Positions 56,167 to 64,000 of a stretch of 64,000 bases of DNA are shown here, piece after piece. Source of the stretch: Fodinibius sp964490705 (GTDB lineage Bacteria > Bacteroidota > Rhodothermia > Balneolales > Balneolaceae); contig CAZBCG010000002.1 of NCBI GenBank assembly GCA_964490705.1, positions 124,001-188,000 on the forward strand. Reading direction: 5' to 3'. How positions within the stretch are numbered: the stretch's first letter is position 1; the number at the start of each line of letters is the position of its first letter. The translations under genes and the position numbers were made by a program. Under the pieces are notes generated by a model. That model was given only the letters and a program-made list of their open reading frames with translations, did no database searches and was not told the DNA's origin.

Positions 56167-57372
56167 TTATTTATTTGATCCCGCAAATGCTTCTTCTCTA
56201 ATCGAGTCCATGAGCGGATTTTTATTAGTTGTCACATCAGGGAAATGTCCGGCGCCCAGCTCCCAGATGATAACGCCGCCCAAGCGTTGTAGTTTGGCAA
56301 ACCGTACCTTTTCTCGGGCCGACTCCTCGTTGTCATAAGAGATAAAGGTTTTGGGATTATCAATATCAACATAGGGTACTTTTGCTTTGGCATCCCATTT
56401 GGCCTGCGAAAGATTGTACTGATTGCTGATTTGGGAGTAGGGAATGCTGCCTCTGCCTTCGATAATCGACATATCTTGGGAAGGCCATAGTAGCCAGGTT
56501 TCTCCTAAGTTGACGGTGTTCCATACATAGCCATAAAAGTTGATGCCGATTCCGATTTTTTCACGATCCATGCCTGCACTAAGAGCTTCATCAACCTTTT
56601 GTTGTACACTTGGCAGCCGGGCGCTGCTGTTGAGGAACGTGGTTTCGTTGTTTTGAAGAGCTGAATTGTGCCAGGCATGCCAACCGCGCCAGGGTAGTGT
56701 CATGTTGAAAGTACGAATATTTATCTGATCAAAATATCGCTGGATATCGGCATAATGTGTCATAGCACTATCGCCTTTAAGAGCGGTCATAGTCAGCAGG
56801 GGACGCTCGTTGCTGCTTGTTGTTACGGTATCGAATACCATGCTCAGCTGAACAATAAATCGTCGATAATTTTCAAAATCAGCAGGTTGGTTGGGGGTAT
56901 CCATATCCATATTTACGCCATCGAAATTGTACGTATTCATCAGATCCATAATCGTTTGAATTAGCTGTGTGCGATTGGTGTCTGCCAGTGCAATGTTCAG
57001 CGTATTGACTGATTCTAACCCTCGTATATTAAACAGTATTTTAACATTATGTTCATGAGCTGCGGGCACAATGGCATTGAGCCGGTCAGCGTTAAAGTTA
57101 TTTCTTGTGAGTGGGTCCAGAGATTCGAATGGCGTACCATCTTCAGCCACAAATAATGAGAAGTAGGTGAGATGTGTGAGGGATTCCCACGGAATATCTT
57201 CAGTACGAATGGTGCCCCAGTTGCTGTAAGGGGTGCCCGCATCATGTTGCCAGCTGGCAAGATAACCGTTCACCCAGGGCGATTCATTGATAGGGATGCC
57301 CGATTCGTTTTGGAAAAGGTCGCAACCAGCAAGGCTGATGCAAGTAAGGATGGTAAGTGCAATATTTTTCAT
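56167..57372 (-). CDS. GH18-like lipoprotein with altered catalytic residues
   Basis: 401 aa. Lipoprotein signal MKNIALTILTCISLAGC. The GH18 TIM barrel is recognisable (VNGYLASWQH, LTHLTYFSLFV, FNFDGVNMDMDTPN region, IGIGINFYGYVW, YDNEESAREKVRFAK, LGGVIIWELGAG). The catalytic motif DxxDxDxE reads DGVNMDMD at 151-158: the acid Glu is D158 and the third-position Asp is N154. Normal chitinase chemistry needs that Glu, so it may be a binding protein or have changed chemistry. In the same operon as the GH5 gene, start 31 nt before its own downstream partner. Confidence 0.85.
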   Translation of the reverse strand: MKNIALTILTCISLAGCDLFQNESGIPINESPWVNGYLASWQHDAGTPYSNWGTIRTEDIPWESLTHLTYFSLFVAEDGTPFESLDPLTRNNFNADRLNAIVPAAHEHNVKILFNIRGLESVNTLNIALADTNRTQLIQTIMDLMNTYNFDGVNMDMDTPNQPADFENYRRFIVQLSMVFDTVTTSSNERPLLTMTALKGDSAMTHYADIQRYFDQINIRTFNMTLPWRGWHAWHNSALQNNETTFLNSSARLPSVQQKVDEALSAGMDREKIGIGINFYGYVWNTVNLGETWLLWPSQDMSIIEGRGSIPYSQISNQYNLSQAKWDAKAKVPYVDIDNPKTFISYDNEESAREKVRFAKLQRLGGVIIWELGAGHFPDVTTNKNPLMDSIREEAFAGSNK

Positions 57373-57402
57373 CGACGTATTTCTCTAGAAATTTTATAGT
57401 TA

Positions 57403-59340
57403 TTAGATATAGGTGATAGACTGCTCATTGATGTGAGATAAAATGGAATTCTGGTCAGTGCTCTCCGGTAAAATATTTTTGAGTCGGATTTGTAAACGTT
57501 TGATTTTGACGCCTTTGGTGTGCGCCTGCGTTTTGAGGCGATTAAAATTCTCCGGCTTGATGTCATCTTCACAGATCAGGATATAATCGACCTTCATTGT
57601 TTGCAGGATTTTCATCAGCTTCCAGTGTCCTCCTAAGATGGGATATCCGTAAATATATTTTCCTTCCAAATGTGGGTTATCATCGAGGAAACCGACAATC
57701 TTGAAATTAGTTCGCGGAGAGTTCGTGATTTTGTGTAGAATCATGGTGCCACTTTCATTGGCCCCGTAAATAAGTACGTTTTCGCCGGTCTTTTTATCCT
57801 TGTGAAACCAGTAGCTGAATACCTGGTAGGCAATGCGGATGCCGAGCGTACAGGTCAGCAGAAAGTAAAAATCGAGCAGCAAAAATTGGATGCCCGACTC
57901 CAGCGGAAAGATATCAGCGACAAATAATACGATAGCCGTTAGGATAACTGCATATGTCACTGAACCTGTGATGCGCAGGGCGTTGCCGATTCCCATCTGT
58001 TTGATCGTCTCGCGATACAGCCCCGATGCCCAAAAGGTGAACAATTGCAAAGAAAGTATAATGATGAGTGTTTTCTCAAACTGCATAAAGCCTATGGATG
58101 CAGGATTTATGCTATGGATCAGTTTATAGCTTAGGCTGAATGACAGGGCGATAAAAGTGAGGTCGATAAGGCTCAAAAAGGTGATCCGGCTCAAAATCCA
58201 ACGCTCGTAGAACGGAAGCATGATACCGTTATTGAATATGGCAATTTCGCGATAGCGTAGCTTTTTGATCCCCACGAAGAGTGCTCCAATTAAGAGAAAT
58301 GACAGGATAATAAATGGTTTAAAGGTGTTTATCTGGGTGGTAGCAAACGCCGCTATTGCAAAACAACTGGATACCACGTACAGCAATATTACCGTGTTTC
58401 GGTGCGTAAGGCCCAGTGAAAGCAGCTGGTGATGTATATGTGCGCTGTCGGGGGTAAACATGCGATAGATTTTACCCCGAATTGATTGTTGTTCTTGGCT
58501 TTCCTGTTCGGGCAAAAAGCCTCCCAAAAACCGCCGCAGCATGGAGATAAGCGTATCAGCGATAGGCAGGCCGAGCACTAACATGGGAAAGAGCAGGGCG
58601 AAACCGGTGGAGATTTTAGTGGTGCTGTGGATCGATAGAATGGCCAATCCAAAGCCTATGATAAGGCTCCCCGAATCCCCGAGAAAAATATTAGCGGGAC
58701 TAAAATTATACCGCAGAAATCCCACTAGGGCACCGGCCATTACCAGGGCCGAAACGGCAGTGATAATTTCGCCGGCCAAGGCAGAAACAGTAAAAATTGA
58801 AATACAGGCGATGGTGGCTACCCCGGATGCCAGCCCGTCGAGACCATCAATCAGGTTAAAGGCATTGGTGATACCTACAATCCATATCACAGTTAGCGGA
58901 AAGTCGATCATCTCTACATTGAGCATGCCCGTGCCAATGGGATTGGTGATGTTCGAGATTTTGAAACCGGCAAAATAGATCAGTCCGGCAATGATAAATT
59001 GTATCCCGAATTTGAGTCCCGGTTTGAGGGGGGTTAGGTCATCCCAAAAGCCAAGTAAAAAGACAGCTCCAAAACAGGCGCCGATAATCCCGAGGCGCAG
59101 TGGATGGTCTTGCAGGTCGTTAAACAGTGCCGGGAAGAGGATAAACAGGATAAGCAAAGAGCAGACTATGCTTATGAGAATAGCTATACCACCCAGTCGA
59201 GGTGTTACCTTGGAATGGATCTTACGTCCGCCGGGGGCATCCACGGCATTAATGTGTAGTGCAAACTTGATAACCCAGGGGGTTACGGCTAGTGAAAGTA
59301 GTACGGGAATGATAAATATTGTGATAAATTCGAAAATCAT
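57403..59340 (-). CDS. WecA-type glycosyl-1-phosphate transferase fused to a CapD-like N-terminal region
   Basis: 645 aa. Residues about 1-350: polyprenyl-phosphate GlcNAc-1-phosphate transferase with GGRKIHSKVTPRLGG (37-51), GFWDDL, NAFNLIDGLDGLASG, NIFLGDSGSLIIG and HIHH, about 10 membrane helices. About 365-480: four further helices as at the N-terminus of CapD/FlaA1-type sugar-modifying enzymes. About 490-640: Rossmann domain (NVLIYGANESGTMI, IVGFLDDNP) with no dehydratase active site following. Likely starts EPS repeat units on undecaprenyl phosphate. Fusion rather than two genes is unusual. Confidence 0.88.
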   Translation of the reverse strand: MIFEFITIFIIPVLLSLAVTPWVIKFALHINAVDAPGGRKIHSKVTPRLGGIAILISIVCSLLILFILFPALFNDLQDHPLRLGIIGACFGAVFLLGFWDDLTPLKPGLKFGIQFIIAGLIYFAGFKISNITNPIGTGMLNVEMIDFPLTVIWIVGITNAFNLIDGLDGLASGVATIACISIFTVSALAGEIITAVSALVMAGALVGFLRYNFSPANIFLGDSGSLIIGFGLAILSIHSTTKISTGFALLFPMLVLGLPIADTLISMLRRFLGGFLPEQESQEQQSIRGKIYRMFTPDSAHIHHQLLSLGLTHRNTVILLYVVSSCFAIAAFATTQINTFKPFIILSFLLIGALFVGIKKLRYREIAIFNNGIMLPFYERWILSRITFLSLIDLTFIALSFSLSYKLIHSINPASIGFMQFEKTLIIILSLQLFTFWASGLYRETIKQMGIGNALRITGSVTYAVILTAIVLFVADIFPLESGIQFLLLDFYFLLTCTLGIRIAYQVFSYWFHKDKKTGENVLIYGANESGTMILHKITNSPRTNFKIVGFLDDNPHLEGKYIYGYPILGGHWKLMKILQTMKVDYILICEDDIKPENFNRLKTQAHTKGVKIKRLQIRLKNILPESTDQNSILSHINEQSITYI

Positions 59341-59354
59341 GACAGTCTCGTGAT

Positions 59355-60191
59355 TTATAGTTTATCGTTTTGGTCGATATCGTAGGGCAATTTCCAGTTC
59401 ATCGTAAACGGCAGATGCTGTATCTCGATGGTTTTGCCGTACGAAAGAATAGCCCCCTGCAGCAGGGCATTTTTCAACTGCCGGATGTTGCCCGGCCAGC
59501 TATAATTAAAGCATTCGTAAAGGGCCTGGGCCGATATCGTCAGGTCTTTGTATTCTCCGGAACATGCTTTTATCTCTTGCAAGAGTGATTGAATAAGCGT
59601 GGGAATATCTTCTCGGCGTTCTCGCAATGGCGGCAGCATAATAACCACGGGATCAAGTTGATCCAGCAGTTGTGTCCATACCGGCATTTGTACAATGGTT
59701 TGGTACGACTCTTGATTAAGCGACAGGATGAGCCGCGGTTGTGCCGGCCGGTTATACCGGAATAGCTGGGCGCATCCCTTTAGATACGATTCGACAATTT
59801 TTTCCATAAGCACCGGCGAAAGTTCGGAGAACTGATCAAGAAACAGAATGCCGTTGCTGGCTTTTTCCAGGATATCGTAGCGCAGGGTCAGGCAATCGTC
59901 TTCGAAGGAGAGTTGTCCCCAAAATCTCTCTTTGTATTCGCTTTCGGTCACATCCACACAGTAAAACGACTGGAAGGGGCCTTGGGCACGGGAACTGTTG
60001 GCATGGATAATTTCGGCCAGTCGTTTTTTTCCGGATCCTATTTCTCCCACGATGATAGCATTCACCTCAAGTTTTGCAAGATCCAGAATTTTGTAGAAGA
60101 TGTCCCTCATCAGTGTGCTCTGCGAAGATTTTTCGATATCGCTGAGTATGGCTGATTTTGATAATGTGGTATGTGGGGAGATGCTATTCAT
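59355..60191 (-). CDS. sigma-54-activator-like AAA+ protein without GAFTGA or HTH
   Basis: 278 aa. AAA+ fold of sigma-54 activators: Walker A GEIGSGKK (49-56) kept, but the GAFTGA loop is replaced by a short unrelated segment (WGQLSFEDDCL), Walker B is LFLDQF (D119-Q120, Glu lost) and the arginine-finger stretch is missing (VWTQLLDQLDPVVIMLPPLR). The C-terminal YSWPGNIRQLKN is kept, but no HTH follows. It cannot bind DNA or activate sigma-54 in the normal way; a modulator role, e.g. mixed oligomer with the activator at 51279, is a hypothesis. Inside the EPS operon, 9 nt after the PorV-like gene. Confidence 0.8.
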   Translation of the reverse strand: MNSISPHTTLSKSAILSDIEKSSQSTLMRDIFYKILDLAKLEVNAIIVGEIGSGKKRLAEIIHANSSRAQGPFQSFYCVDVTESEYKERFWGQLSFEDDCLTLRYDILEKASNGILFLDQFSELSPVLMEKIVESYLKGCAQLFRYNRPAQPRLILSLNQESYQTIVQMPVWTQLLDQLDPVVIMLPPLRERREDIPTLIQSLLQEIKACSGEYKDLTISAQALYECFNYSWPGNIRQLKNALLQGAILSYGKTIEIQHLPFTMNWKLPYDIDQNDKL

Positions 60192-60200
60192 GGCAACAAG

Positions 60201-61181
60201 TTAAAAGTGAAAAGTTAGGGCCATTTGGTGATATCGCTCGACCAGCCGGTCGGAATGCGAGACCATGTAATCGAATTCTATGATGCTTGTGATGATACCC
60301 AAGCCTAATCGCGGAGCGTAGATACTACGTTCCGGCTGAAACAGCAGGCCACCCCTTAGTGCGGCAAAGGGAACACTCTTCCATTCCAGCCCTGCCTTAT
60401 ACCAGATGCCTTCTTCGCCAAATCGCTTTTCGTTGGCCAGCGAAAGGGATAGATAAGTTTGGTCGGTATCGATAGGGAACTGGAGGGTAGCGCCCAGTTC
60501 CAGGCTTTCTCTGAGATTAATGCTGCGCAAGGTTGTTATCACGGGACCGTCTTCGAGATCCACAAAATTGTAACCTACACTTCGTCCCAATCCCCGAAAC
60601 GCAATTCCATAGCTGATGGATTGGGATGGGGCGTAGATGATCCCGAAAGTGGGATAATAGGTCCAATACTGCGCTACGTCATTCTCGGCATAGGTGATAT
60701 TGTTGAAAATGCCAAAGCTGAGCACATTATCCACCGAATAGGCATAGGCAAGATCAAATTGATACATGCGAATCTGGGGCTCGAACAAGGTGCTGCGGCC
60801 CAGCAGGTTCGTCGTGTTATATCCTTTATGATGTATTCCCAGTTGTGCAGCCAGGTGGTGCCCGCTTCGACGAAAGGCCGGCACGGTGATGTTTTCCAAC
60901 ATCAGGTTGTTATTCCAGTTTTGGAAGATATTTACCTGGACGTTTCTAAAATCTCGTACAAATGAAAGTGCCGCCGGGTTAATATTTATTGAAGACACAT
61001 CCGTGGGATCGGCGACGGTAGCATCGCCCATGGCGCCAGTGCGGGCATTTAACTTGAGTAGGCGTGGAATTCCTCCGGGAATATCTTCATCCACAACCTG
61101 GGCAGTACTTACCGAGGCTAAGGGGAAAGCCAACAGCGTAAAAACTACAATAATGGAAATATAATAGATCGAGGTTTTCAT
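60201..61181 (-). CDS. PorV/PorQ-like outer-membrane beta-barrel protein
   Basis: 326 aa. Signal peptide (MKTSIYYISIIVVFTLLAF, cleavage after STA). N-terminal plug-like stretch NARTGAMGDATVADPTDVSS, ININPAALSFVRD is the PorV/PorQ signature, and the protein ends on F (MALTFHF) as barrels do. Its ATG overlaps the stop of the Wza-like gene by one base. In the EPS context it may be an export-related barrel or unrelated; no Type IX secretion gene is nearby. Confidence 0.82.
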   Translation of the reverse strand: MKTSIYYISIIVVFTLLAFPLASVSTAQVVDEDIPGGIPRLLKLNARTGAMGDATVADPTDVSSININPAALSFVRDFRNVQVNIFQNWNNNLMLENITVPAFRRSGHHLAAQLGIHHKGYNTTNLLGRSTLFEPQIRMYQFDLAYAYSVDNVLSFGIFNNITYAENDVAQYWTYYPTFGIIYAPSQSISYGIAFRGLGRSVGYNFVDLEDGPVITTLRSINLRESLELGATLQFPIDTDQTYLSLSLANEKRFGEEGIWYKAGLEWKSVPFAALRGGLLFQPERSIYAPRLGLGIITSIIEFDYMVSHSDRLVERYHQMALTFHF

Positions 61182-61894
61182 TAGTTAATCACTCTAAAAA
61201 TTCCGAATAACAGTACGACATCTCGTAGAAAATCCGACATTTCGCGGACGGCATTTTCTTTGCGCGGTACATATACTACATCACCGGGATAAACTTGGGA
61301 AGCCGTACTGAACTCTCCGCTTTCTAGGTATTGTGTTAGGTCGAGGGTGGTGTACCGGGGATTACTGTTCTTCCGGTAAATGCGCACATTTCTGATGTTT
61401 GCTTCTTCCGACGGTCCACCGGCCATGGATAGAATCTTGAAAATGGAGGTTTGATCGACGACCGGATAGTTGTCGGGACGAGTAACCATCCCAAAAACAG
61501 AAACCAGCATATTATCGGTATTGCGTATCGATACCGTAAGGTTAATTTCGTCTTTAATGTATTTTGAGAGCCGACTTTTAAGATCTCGTTTAAGCTGCCC
61601 GTGCGTCAATCCGGTTACCTGCATTTCGCCGATCAGCGGCACGGCAATGGTACCCATGCTCGAGACGGTTGTGGTTGTATTAAAGTTGGGTTGTTCCCAC
61701 ACTAAAATTTCAATTTCATCACCTGTTTTAATTTGATAGAGCGAATCGTTGGTTACGGTATATTGCCCGCCTGATGATATAAGATTCCGGGTGTTTTCTT
61801 CCTGGAGCTCGTTACTGCCGACGCACCCTTGGGCAACCAGTAAAACCAGCAAAAGGAGACCCATCAGCGGTATGTTTGTGATATTTAATTGCAT
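61181..61894 (-). CDS. Wza-like polysaccharide export lipoprotein
   Basis: 237 aa. Lipoprotein signal ending LVAQGC (about 19-24), Poly_export domain with KTGDEIEILVWEQPNFN and IAVPLIGEMQVTGLTHGQL, then one SLBB-type domain (VFGMVTRPDNYPV) and a C-terminal helix with ending ALFGIFRVIN-like hydrophobic residues. Shorter than Wza of E. coli and without the long barrel domain, as usual in FCB export proteins. First gene of the minus-strand EPS operon, behind a sigma-54-like promoter 61 nt upstream. Confidence 0.92.
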   Translation of the reverse strand: MQLNITNIPLMGLLLLVLLVAQGCVGSNELQEENTRNLISSGGQYTVTNDSLYQIKTGDEIEILVWEQPNFNTTTTVSSMGTIAVPLIGEMQVTGLTHGQLKRDLKSRLSKYIKDEINLTVSIRNTDNMLVSVFGMVTRPDNYPVVDQTSIFKILSMAGGPSEEANIRNVRIYRKNSNPRYTTLDLTQYLESGEFSTASQVYPGDVVYVPRKENAVREMSDFLRDVVLLFGIFRVIN

Positions 61895-61954
61895 TGTTGT
61901 TTATCCGTTGTTAAGGATTATTGGATGAAACAGTTGTTCTGTTGCCAATGCATC

Positions 61955-61971
61955 TACAACAAATGTGCCAA
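61955..61971 (-). promoter_or_regulatory. sigma-54-like promoter of the minus-strand EPS operon
   Basis: On the minus strand: TTGGCAC-ATTTG-TTGTA followed by GAT. TGGCAC-N5-TTGCW is the sigma-54 consensus; only the C of the -12 element is T. The promoter lies 61 nt before the start of the Wza-like gene. The divergent partner has the same deviation. Confidence 0.55.
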
Positions 61972-62210
61972 TCTTGGTGGCGTCTGTGTTTGGGATATTA
62001 AAAAGGACAGATAAAACCTTGATGGGTCGTAATACGCTTTATTTTGCCCGCAGCCATTTTTTGATAGGAAAAGGAGGTGAGTATAAATTTCACATTGCCG
62101 ACAAACGGAGATGTGTAATTTAGTAGCAGCGATTAGAAAACGAGAGTAGAACGGGTACAAAAGCTGGGTTTTAAACGCTAATTTATAAAATTTGAACTAT
62201 TCCTATCGGT

Positions 62211-62227
62211 TTGGCACAGCTCTTGTA
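62211..62227 (+). promoter_or_regulatory. sigma-54-like promoter of wzz-cpsD
   Basis: TTGGCAC-AGCTC-TTGTA followed by GTA on the plus strand: -24 element perfect, -12 element TTGTA instead of TTGCW. Ends 53 nt before the GTG start of wzz, giving a leader of about 40 nt. Confidence 0.55.
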
Positions 62228-62280
62228 GTAGGTATTGCTCGACACAGTGTATCACAAACATCGATTAAATATCTACTCAC

Positions 62281-63615
62281 GTGTATCCTACAAAAGAAAT
62301 TATCCAAGAATTAAAGCGTGTGCTGCGGAGACGAAAAATTCTGCTGCTTATTACGCCCATTTTTATTGTACTGCTGAGCATCAGCTCGCTGTATGTTATT
62401 GAGCCCAAGTATAAATCGTCTATTTCTATTTTGGTTCAAAAAGAAGAAACGTTGAATCCGCTCATCCTTTATGAGATGGCGGTAAACATTGCCTCGGAAG
62501 ATCGGCTGAAATCATTCAATGAAATTGTCTATAGCCGGTCAACGATGGAAAAGCTGATCGACAGCCTGGCGTTTGATAGTGATGTGGTTTCGAAATTTGA
62601 AAAACAGGCGGTGCTGGATCGCCTGCGTCGTAATATTTCGACAAGCTCCCGCGCTTCCGATTCATTTGAAATTACGTTTTATGATACCGATCCCGTTCGG
62701 GCACGCGACGGGGTAGCGCTGTTGGCTAATCACTTTATAAGTACGCGGCTTCGGCTGGAAAACAGACGAAATAATGAAACCGTTGATTTCTTTCAGGCCA
62801 AGTTGAACGAGCTGGAAACAGTGGTGGATGAGCAGCGCAATCTTATTGTGAGTGCAACCACAGAGAATATGAAGCAGCAGCCCATCGACCAGACGGCCCT
62901 GCAAAGCAGGTTGCAAACGATTGATACCCAGATCGACGAGCTCGACTGGCAAATCATGCAGGAAGAGGATAAGCTGAAAATATTGAATGATTTTCTGAGT
63001 CAAAAAGCGCCGAATATTTTGGTAGATCCGCTATATAAATTGCCGGTTCAAAATATTCCGCTGGGCGAAGATTTGAGCATCTTACTGGGCGAATACGACC
63101 AGATGAGACAACAGTTTACCGACAGCTATCCACAGTTGCGGGCATTGCGGACCCAGATAACAGAAGTGACCAAGCGTATTCCGCCGGCCATTGAATCCAA
63201 TTTGTCGAACTTGAAGCGGTTGCGCGGCGATCAGGGCACCGAACGCGAGAAGATTATCAATGATATGGAAAAGGCGTTCATAGCTGCTCAGTTAAATAAC
63301 AGCAAACAGACGAATTTTAGCATCTACCAACAGCTCCACAACGAAATGAAGATCAAGCTGGAGCAGGCACGTATGACCCGCGATATCGGTGACAAGGCTT
63401 CAGAGCAGTTTATCGTGCTCGACTCGCCGTACGTTGCCGAGCGTCCGTCTTCGCCTAACCGCCGACTTATTGTAGGCGTAGGACTGCTTATCGGAGTAGT
63501 GTTAGGTGGCCTGCTGGCTGGTGTTGCCGAAGTGCTGGATACAACAATCCGCCGACAGGAAGATCTCGAATTTGATAAACCTATAATTGCATATCTCGCA
63601 GATGGAAGAGCCTAA
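62281..63615 (+). CDS. Wzz/GumC-type polysaccharide co-polymerase
   Basis: 444 aa with a GTG start (no upstream ATG fits; next in-frame ATG is inside the fold). First membrane helix about 20-40 (ILLLITPIFIVLLSISSLYV), a long periplasmic coiled-coil part (about 165-345) and a second helix about 395-425 with the PSSPNRR proline-rich motif before it. Controls chain length of EPS and typically works with a BY-kinase; the kinase-like gene follows, overlapping by 14 nt. Confidence 0.9.
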   Translation: MYPTKEIIQELKRVLRRRKILLLITPIFIVLLSISSLYVIEPKYKSSISILVQKEETLNPLILYEMAVNIASEDRLKSFNEIVYSRSTMEKLIDSLAFDSDVVSKFEKQAVLDRLRRNISTSSRASDSFEITFYDTDPVRARDGVALLANHFISTRLRLENRRNNETVDFFQAKLNELETVVDEQRNLIVSATTENMKQQPIDQTALQSRLQTIDTQIDELDWQIMQEEDKLKILNDFLSQKAPNILVDPLYKLPVQNIPLGEDLSILLGEYDQMRQQFTDSYPQLRALRTQITEVTKRIPPAIESNLSNLKRLRGDQGTEREKIINDMEKAFIAAQLNNSKQTNFSIYQQLHNEMKIKLEQARMTRDIGDKASEQFIVLDSPYVAERPSSPNRRLIVGVGLLIGVVLGGLLAGVAEVLDTTIRRQEDLEFDKPIIAYLADGRA

Positions 63616-64000
63616 ATCTAAAATCATATTTTCGGATACCCATCCAGATGAAATGGAAGTGGGGGAAGCCTTGGAATTTAATAATAAGCCTACATTCTAT
63701 TTTGATACGTCGCTGGTTCCCATGAGCATTGCGAAAGAGCGGTTAGAGTATCTGGATTCGGCAACTATTGCCGATAAATTTTATAACAACTTCAACTTCT
63801 CGAAACTTTCGCAGCATTTCAGAGAACTTAACGTAACGCTGGGTATTACCAGCGCCAACAAGGGAGAGGGGAAAACACTGGTTGCATCGAATATGGCGGT
63901 ATCATTGGCGCAGGCGTATCGTCAGCGTACGATATTGCTGGATTTGAATTTTAAAAATCCACAGTTGCACACGGTGTTTGGTTCGAGCTTAGGTCCCGGA
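63602..64000 (+). CDS. CpsD/CapB-type tyrosine-kinase-like ATPase, partial
   Basis: 133 codons before the window ends. Starts MEEPKSKIIFSDTHPDEMEV; an N-terminal stretch of about 75 residues precedes the P-loop TSANKGEGKTLVASNM and the Walker A'-like TILLDLNFKNPQLH. This is the pattern of BY-kinase/MinD-like ATPases that partner Wzz. Usual Walker A' is ILLDAD; here ILLDLN. The Tyr-rich tail, if any, is outside the window. Confidence 0.8.
   Translation, partial: MEEPKSKIIFSDTHPDEMEVGEALEFNNKPTFYFDTSLVPMSIAKERLEYLDSATIADKFYNNFNFSKLSQHFRELNVTLGITSANKGEGKTLVASNMAVSLAQAYRQRTILLDLNFKNPQLHTVFGSSLGPG

Larger units (their letters stand above)
61895..62280. other. 386-nt divergent control region of the EPS locus
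   Basis: Lies between the Wza-like gene (minus) and wzz (plus). Each direction has a sigma-54-like promoter. The space between them (61972-62211) should hold activator binding sites; I see CAGTTGTTCTGTTG (61931-61944) and CCAA-TC-TTGG (61968-61977) as weak candidates only. Confidence 0.5.

Noticed and set aside
62281..62290. Later ATG as start of wzz
   Set aside because: GTG at 62281 keeps the conserved cytoplasmic N-terminus before the first membrane helix; a later start would remove it.

Overview
The window reads as chromosomal DNA from a member of the FCB group of bacteria, most likely the Balneolota (Balneolaceae / Fodinibius-like). Reasons: a Bat-type DUF58/VWA cluster, parA-parB followed by an overlapping DUF5683 gene, PorV- and DUF6588-type outer-membrane proteins, an F1 ATPase beta/epsilon pair cut off from the other ATP synthase genes, two matches to the TTG-N20-TAnnTTTG promoter type known from Bacteroidetes, and acidic proteins as in moderate halophiles. 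The taxon is inferred from gene content only.

Layout. 0-4.5 kb: Bat aerotolerance-type genes (DUF58, BatD-like, BatA) with an M23 lipoprotein peptidase between them. 4.5-11 kb: a possible small RNA, a small winged-helix protein, alanine dehydrogenase, parA/parB/DUF5683 behind a cluster of DnaA-box-like 9-mers, a LOG-family protein and a TPR protein. 11-29.6 kb: housekeeping genes (transketolase, SpoIIE-type phosphatase, DNA polymerase I, TRIC-like channel, RsgA, Lon, a UvrD/PcrA helicase, ValS) and two outer-membrane proteins. 29.6-31.1 kb: an AT-richer islet with two paralogous lipoproteins around a remnant of a C10 (streptopain-like) protease. 31.2-41.8 kb: RsmB, an APC permease, an exported methyltransferase-like protein, atpDC, PBP1A, LpxH-like hydrolase and a polyprenyl synthase. 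41.9-50.8 kb: one long plus-strand run, pgi-dNK-yceD-rpmF-plsX-fabH-fabD-fabG-acpP-fabF-rnc; rpmF (59 aa) lies in the 225-nt gap between yceD and plsX. 51.2-64 kb: an exopolysaccharide (EPS) locus.

The EPS locus is the most interesting part. A minus-strand operon (Wza-like export lipoprotein, PorV-like barrel, a sigma-54 AAA+ protein lacking GAFTGA and HTH, a WecA-type transferase fused to a CapD-like N-terminal region, a GH18 protein with altered catalytic residues, a GH5 mannanase-like enzyme) is transcribed divergently from Wzz and a CpsD/BY-kinase-type ATPase that runs off the right edge. Both divergent start regions carry a near-consensus sigma-54 promoter with the same deviation (TTGGCAC-N5-TTGTAG). 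An orphan PspF-like sigma-54 activator with intact GAFTGA, Walker motifs and HTH lies about 10 kb away. I infer a sigma-54-controlled EPS module in which the GAFTGA-less protein may modulate the true activator.

Non-coding layer: several REP-like palindromes (ATCCTGAA/TTCAGGAT type at 17.9 and 31.2 kb, a nest at 37.3-37.55 kb), a CGCAGAG-type palindromic element that supplies the stop codon of valS and invades the apparent N-terminus of the helicase gene, and clear intrinsic terminators. I found no rRNA, tRNA, CRISPR array or intact insertion sequence. I could not compute GC content, skew or homology searches.
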